Positions 59,865 to 64,000 of a DNA stretch of 64,000 nucleotides are shown piece by piece (the first letter of the stretch is position 1; each line of letters begins with the position of its first letter). The notes below the pieces were generated by a model. It ran no database searches and had not been told where the DNA came from. It saw only the letters and a program-made list of their open reading frames with translations. A program made the translations under genes and the position numbers. Source of the stretch: Tritrichomonas musculus (Eukaryota > Parabasalia > Tritrichomonadida > Tritrichomonadidae). The stretch covers positions 1,550,001-1,614,000 of the forward strand of contig JAPFFF010000029.1 of NCBI GenBank assembly GCA_039105265.1, in the 5' to 3' direction.

Positions 59865-61034
59865 ATGGATGCAATACAAATAGTTCAAGAATATCTCAAC
59901 AAAAAGAAAATAATAGAAGAATTGCTTCTTGATTACCTAGAAAATGATGATAAAGAAAATGCTACATTTAATAAATTAATAAATTATTTATATAATCACA
60001 ATATCCCAACAAGTAAAAAAGATATGAAAACATTTTTACGATTGATATCAAAAATTGCAGACCATCATTACAGAAATCCAGCATTTTTTGAGAAAATTCT
60101 CAATATTATCAAGATTGTTCAAAAAGAATTCGAAAATTTATTTACAAATGTTGAAATTTTTAATTTTTTCAAGAAAAACAAGCTTCTTTTACTATTTCTC
60201 TTCGAAACACAAATAATTTTTCCAGAAAAATCAATTTTCGATATAATTTGCACAGGAAAATATAAAAAACGGTTTTATTTAGAATACTTTTATCCAGAAT
60301 TCAAATCATTTCTTGATGACAAAATAAGGCAAAACATTATGTCCGAATATCCAGAAATAACTAGTGACACTTTTTATGAAAAAAGGAAAAATGGGAAAAA
60401 TGACAATTATATTTGCCAGCTCATTCAAAAAGATTCAATTGTTGAATTTGTTGGTCATGTAAATCAGGCTGACTTAGAATTAGATGAATTTAATATCAAA
60501 CCATCAATTTATGAAACAAATTTAGCTTTACTACGTGATAAAGTGAAATTGATTGAATATGCAGCATTTTATGGATCTATAAAAATCTTTAATTATCTGA
60601 GAAGTTATGTATTGATTAATTATAAATCATTGATGTCATATTTAATTCATTCAAAAAGTGTCCAATTGTTTCATATTATTGAAGAAGATTTGAGTGGCAA
60701 ATCTAATATTATTTATTATTGCTATGTTTACTCCATCATTTGTCACCATAACGATATTACAAATTATATTAAAAACAATCTTGAATTTGATAATTTAGAT
60801 GAAGAAAATTTCAAACACTCATTTAGTAGATGCATTGGTAATTATAATTTTATTGAATATGAAGAAATAATTAATAATGAATTGATAGATATATCAATAA
60901 AATATGAATTAGAAAATGAAATGAAAGATGGTATCATTTTTTTAAGTTGGGTAGTATTTGATGATATTGATGTTGTCGATTTAATTATCAAAAAAACAAA
61001 TATAAATCTAAATTCAATAATAATTTTAAAATAA
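59865..61034 (+). CDS. DUF3447 protein, N-terminal part (possibly 5' exon)
   Basis: A 389-residue frame from ATG 59865, collinear with the protein at 48663 (YFYPEFKSFLDDKI, NGKNDNYICQLIQKDSIVEF, YAAFYGSIKIFNYL, SIICHHNDITNYI). It ends in TAA at 61032 right after KKTNINLNSIIILK, matching the position where 48663 also stops. Ankyrin modules begin again at about 61070 in another frame (next entry). The complete helical region is present and under no visible decay, so this is either a truncated but functional protein or the first exon of a long ankyrin gene. Confidence 0.75.
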   Translation: MDAIQIVQEYLNKKKIIEELLLDYLENDDKENATFNKLINYLYNHNIPTSKKDMKTFLRLISKIADHHYRNPAFFEKILNIIKIVQKEFENLFTNVEIFNFFKKNKLLLLFLFETQIIFPEKSIFDIICTGKYKKRFYLEYFYPEFKSFLDDKIRQNIMSEYPEITSDTFYEKRKNGKNDNYICQLIQKDSIVEFVGHVNQADLELDEFNIKPSIYETNLALLRDKVKLIEYAAFYGSIKIFNYLRSYVLINYKSLMSYLIHSKSVQLFHIIEEDLSGKSNIIYYCYVYSIICHHNDITNYIKNNLEFDNLDEENFKHSFSRCIGNYNFIEYEEIINNELIDISIKYELENEMKDGIIFLSWVVFDDIDVVDLIIKKTNINLNSIIILK

Positions 61035-61051
61035 GATTTACATATGGAATT

Positions 61052-64000
61052 CTCAATTTGTTATTTTATTCAGAGTCAATAAGAATTGCATATGAAGAGG
61101 AGTATTTTGATATGTTTAAATACTTATTATCTGTGCCAAATATTGATGTTAAAACGGGTGCCAAGGATATATTGGCTGATGTGGTTTCTAAAGGAAAAAT
61201 TGATGTTTTAAAACTTTTATTATCATATCCAAATATTGATGTAAATACAAAATATATTTCTTGGCCGAATAATAATTATATTAGAATTGAATATGCTTGG
61301 GCGAAAACTATATTATTTATCGCATTGGAAAAAAATAATCTTGAAATTTTTAAGCTTTTATTATCATATCAAGGAATAGATGTTAAACAAGAATATTTTT
61401 ATGTTTCAAATTTTTTATTTGTATTCGATTAAATATCCAAGAATGTCTATTCTTGGATTTGCTGTTATTTTGAAAAATATCGAAGCTATTAAACTTTTAT
61501 TATCACATCCAAATATTGATGTTAACGCAAAAATTATCAGAGATGGTATATCATAAATAGTATTTTATTTATAAAATTTGATTAATTAATTATTTATGAG
61601 AAATTTATTTTGGAATTTGTATTAGAAAAAAGAGATTATAAAATGATTAAACTTTTGTTATCACATCCAAAAATAGATTTGCAAATAATATCATCAATCT
61701 TATTGAATGCAATTCAAAATGGAGATATGAAAACTTTTCAATTTTTATTATCTAAAGTTGGAATCGATATAAATAAAAAAATAATTAATTTCATTTAATA
61801 TTTTTAAATGAAAATCAAATTATTTTTAATGGTATTTTGAATAAAAAAATTAATGATAAAACAATTCTTGGAATTGTAACAGATGAAGGAAAAATCGAAT
61901 TTGTAAAATATTTATTATCTATTACAAATATTGATGTGAATGCAAAATCAATTTAGTTTTAATTTATTTATTTACTTATAAAATTTATTTTCCTCATATA
62001 ATATATGATTTAGAAGTATCTCCATTACATATCGCGGCTGAACGAATGAATTTAGGAATTTTTCGCCTTTTATTAACACATTCAAATATAGATGTCAATA
62101 TAAAATCAAATTATTATGGCATTTCAAAAAAATGTTTTTTTAATAATATTCTATTTATATTAATCATGAGATATCTATTTTACATCGTGCAATTGAGGGA
62201 AGAAAATATGAAATTGTTGAACTTTTATTATCACATCCAAATATTGATGTTAACGCAAAAATTATCAGAGATGGTATATCATAAATAGCATTTTATTTAT
62301 AAAATTTGATTAATAAATTATTTATGAGAAATCTATTTTGGAATTTGCATTAGAAAAAAGAGATTATAAAATGATTAAACTTTTGTTATCACATCCAAAA
62401 ATAGATTTACAAATAATTACAATTTTAAAAATTATATTTTAAATGATGTTTATAATTTTTATTAAAATCATATTTCAAATTTTGAATTAAATGTAATTTC
62501 GATATACAATTTATTTTATGAAATTCCATTTTATTAAATTTTATAATTATGCATCAATCTTATTGAATGCAATTCAAAAAGGAGATATGAAAACTTTTCA
62601 ATTTGTATTATCTAAAGTAGGAATCGATATAAATAAAAAAATAATTAATTTCATTTAATATTTTTAAATGAAAATCAAATTATTTTTAATGGTATTTTGA
62701 ATAAAAAAATTAATGATAAAACAATTCTTGGAATTGTAACAGATGAAGGAAAAATCGAATTTGTAAAATATTTATTATCTATTACAAATATTGATGTGAA
62801 TGCAAAATCAATTTAGTTTTAATTTATTTATTTACTTATAAAATTTATTTTCCTCATATAATATATGATTTAGAAGTATCTCCATTACATATCGCAGCAG
62901 AACGAATGAATTTAGGAATTTTTCGCCTTTTATTAACACATTCTAATATAGACGTCAATATAAAATCAAATTATTATGGCATTTCAAAAAGTTTTTTTTT
63001 TTTTTATAAAATTAGATTTAATATTATTCATGTGATGTCAGCTTTACATCGTGCAATTGAGAGAGAAAAATATGAAATTGTTGAAATTTTATTATCACAT
63101 CCAAATATTGATGTTGATGCAAAAATGACAGATATTAATAATGGCATCCAAAAAAAAATTTTAATCAAATTTGAATATTTATTTATGAAAAATCAATTTT
63201 GGAATTCGCTACTGAAAATCGCAATATTAGAATTATTGAACTTTTGTTATCGCATCCAAAGATAGATTTAAATGAAAAAATAGTTCAGAAAATCAAATTT
63301 TCAATTATGTTATGATTATATTTTTTTATCATATTTCAAATATAAATATTGATGAAATTTTATTATTCATATTTTTTATGGTGTTTCGAATATTTGACTT
63401 TATAAAACTAAATCTATTTTATCAAATGAAATTGAAAAGGGGAATATAAAATTTGTTCGATTTTTATCAGCCAAAAAAGATTTCGATATTAATCAAAAAA
63501 TCATTATTATAATCGAATGTTTTTAATTTTAATCATTTGTTTTTTGAATGAAATTTATAAATGAAATAAATTTATAATGGTAAAACAATCCTTGGAATTG
63601 CAGTAGAAAATGGATATTATGGAATTATTCGTTTTTTATTATCATTGCCAATTATTGATGTCAATATAAAATCAGTCAGAATTATAACATAATTTTTTTT
63701 TATGAAGATGATGAAAGTATAGTTTTAATTATTCAATATTTTTAATGAAAAACCAATTCTTGCAGATGCAATTGAAAGAAGTGACGAAAATTTAGATATC
63801 ATAGAACTTTTGTTATCACATCAAGCAATGAATGTTAATGCTTTAACTGAAAATATTTTAATTTTTTTTTTTTTTATCAAACACTTGGAATTATCATCTT
63901 ATATATTTAAATAATATTTTTTATAAGCATTTTTCTAATAGAATAACAATTTTAAATACTGCTGTCAAAGAAAATAGATTAGATGTTGTTAAACTACTTC
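61052..64000 (+). pseudogene. Interrupted ankyrin-repeat array, runs off the right edge
   Basis: Some eighteen ankyrin modules (pattern TxLHxAVExxxxEIVKLLLSHPNIDVNAK) are readable on the plus strand, mostly singly, at about 61070-61420 (three contiguous), 61443-61552, 61607-61796 (two), 61855-61955, 62011-62130, 62168-62282, 62326-62430, 62552-62657, 62715-62815, 62871-62990, 63034-63150, 63186-63290, 63410-63500, 63577-63690, 63750-63850 and 63950 to the end. Between them lie spacers of about 20-130 bp of AT-rich, stop-filled DNA, with changed frames. Module residues are well conserved while spacers are not. The first spacer follows the DUF3447 frame. It may be a decayed gene or one split by many short, non-canonical introns; no consistent GT-AG or trichomonad ACTAAC branch motif was found. 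Labelled pseudogene because translation would stop at once. Confidence 0.6.
61492..62990 (+). repeat. Tandem duplication inside the ankyrin array
   Basis: Bases 61492 to about 61690 recur at 62220 to about 62418 (offset 728), and about 61708-62130 recur at 62568-62990 (offset 860), with few substitutions including in the spacers. The second copy therefore holds about 132 bp not in the first, inserted between the DLQI and SILLNAIQ parts of two ankyrin modules. Identity extends through coding and spacer alike, so the duplication is recent. Confidence 0.85.

Noticed and set aside
61553-61606. Canonical spliceosomal introns between ankyrin modules
   Set aside because: Some spacers begin near GTATAT but others lack any GT at the needed position, and no ACTAAC branch motif was found, so standard trichomonad introns were not called.
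1-64000. CRISPR array, rRNA genes or virus-like genes
   Set aside because: None seen: no spaced identical direct repeats of the right kind, no rRNA signature, and no polymerase, capsid or integrase motif.

Overview
The window is about 64 kb of very AT-rich, gene-dense, apparently intron-poor eukaryotic DNA. It most probably comes from a trichomonad, and from a Tritrichomonas-like species rather than Trichomonas vaginalis because of the extreme A+T content. This rests on gene content: BspA-like leucine-rich-repeat proteins, DUF3447/ankyrin genes, Sel1 repeats, TKL-type kinases, Rab GTPases, Pmp-like and furin-like surface proteins, and a [2Fe-2S] ferredoxin starting MLSS like a hydrogenosomal presequence. 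Several genes also have very short leaders with a trichomonad-type Inr (TCA-Y-W). The species call is an inference.

Layout. 1-9.6 kb: 3' end of a coiled-coil gene, an intact Rab, a small ferredoxin, a 1025-residue coiled-coil protein, a broken Sel1 gene, and an HxxxD acyltransferase-like protein. 10-24 kb: a BTB-like/coiled-coil/LRR protein, tRNA-Ala, Myb- and zinc-finger-like remnants, a tail-anchored C2 protein, a kinase-Sel1 pseudogene, a CAP-domain protein, a 7TM protein, tRNA-Gly, then a pile-up of DUF3447, kinase and copine-like fragments. 24-44 kb: a 1588-residue repeat-rich protein, a BTB-like/discoidin-domain protein, a DUF3447 relic, a UBR-type E3 ligase, tRNA-Leu, and a 1375-residue cysteine-rich membrane protein. 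43-64 kb: a DUF3447 gene with one in-frame stop, a BspA surface protein, a Rab that has lost its nucleotide-binding motifs, a DUF3447-ankyrin-LRR chimera, a foldback/MITE-like insertion, a frameshifted C13-peptidase-like gene, a TKL kinase, an ABCA pseudogene, a metallophosphoesterase, and an ankyrin locus running off the right edge.

The genes do not form a pathway. The window shows family turnover: roughly ten loci are interrupted copies of families that also have intact members here. All three stop codons occur among the breaks, which argues against a reassigned code. The most unusual structure is the right-hand locus (59.9-64 kb). There, well-preserved ankyrin modules alternate with short stop-rich AT spacers, and a duplicated block carries a spacer in one copy that is missing from the other. 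Other notable items are the motif-dead Rab, a dispersed repeat whose inner segment is inverted between its two copies, and a 240-bp element with near-perfect terminal inverted repeats. Domain calls were made by eye from motifs; no search was run.
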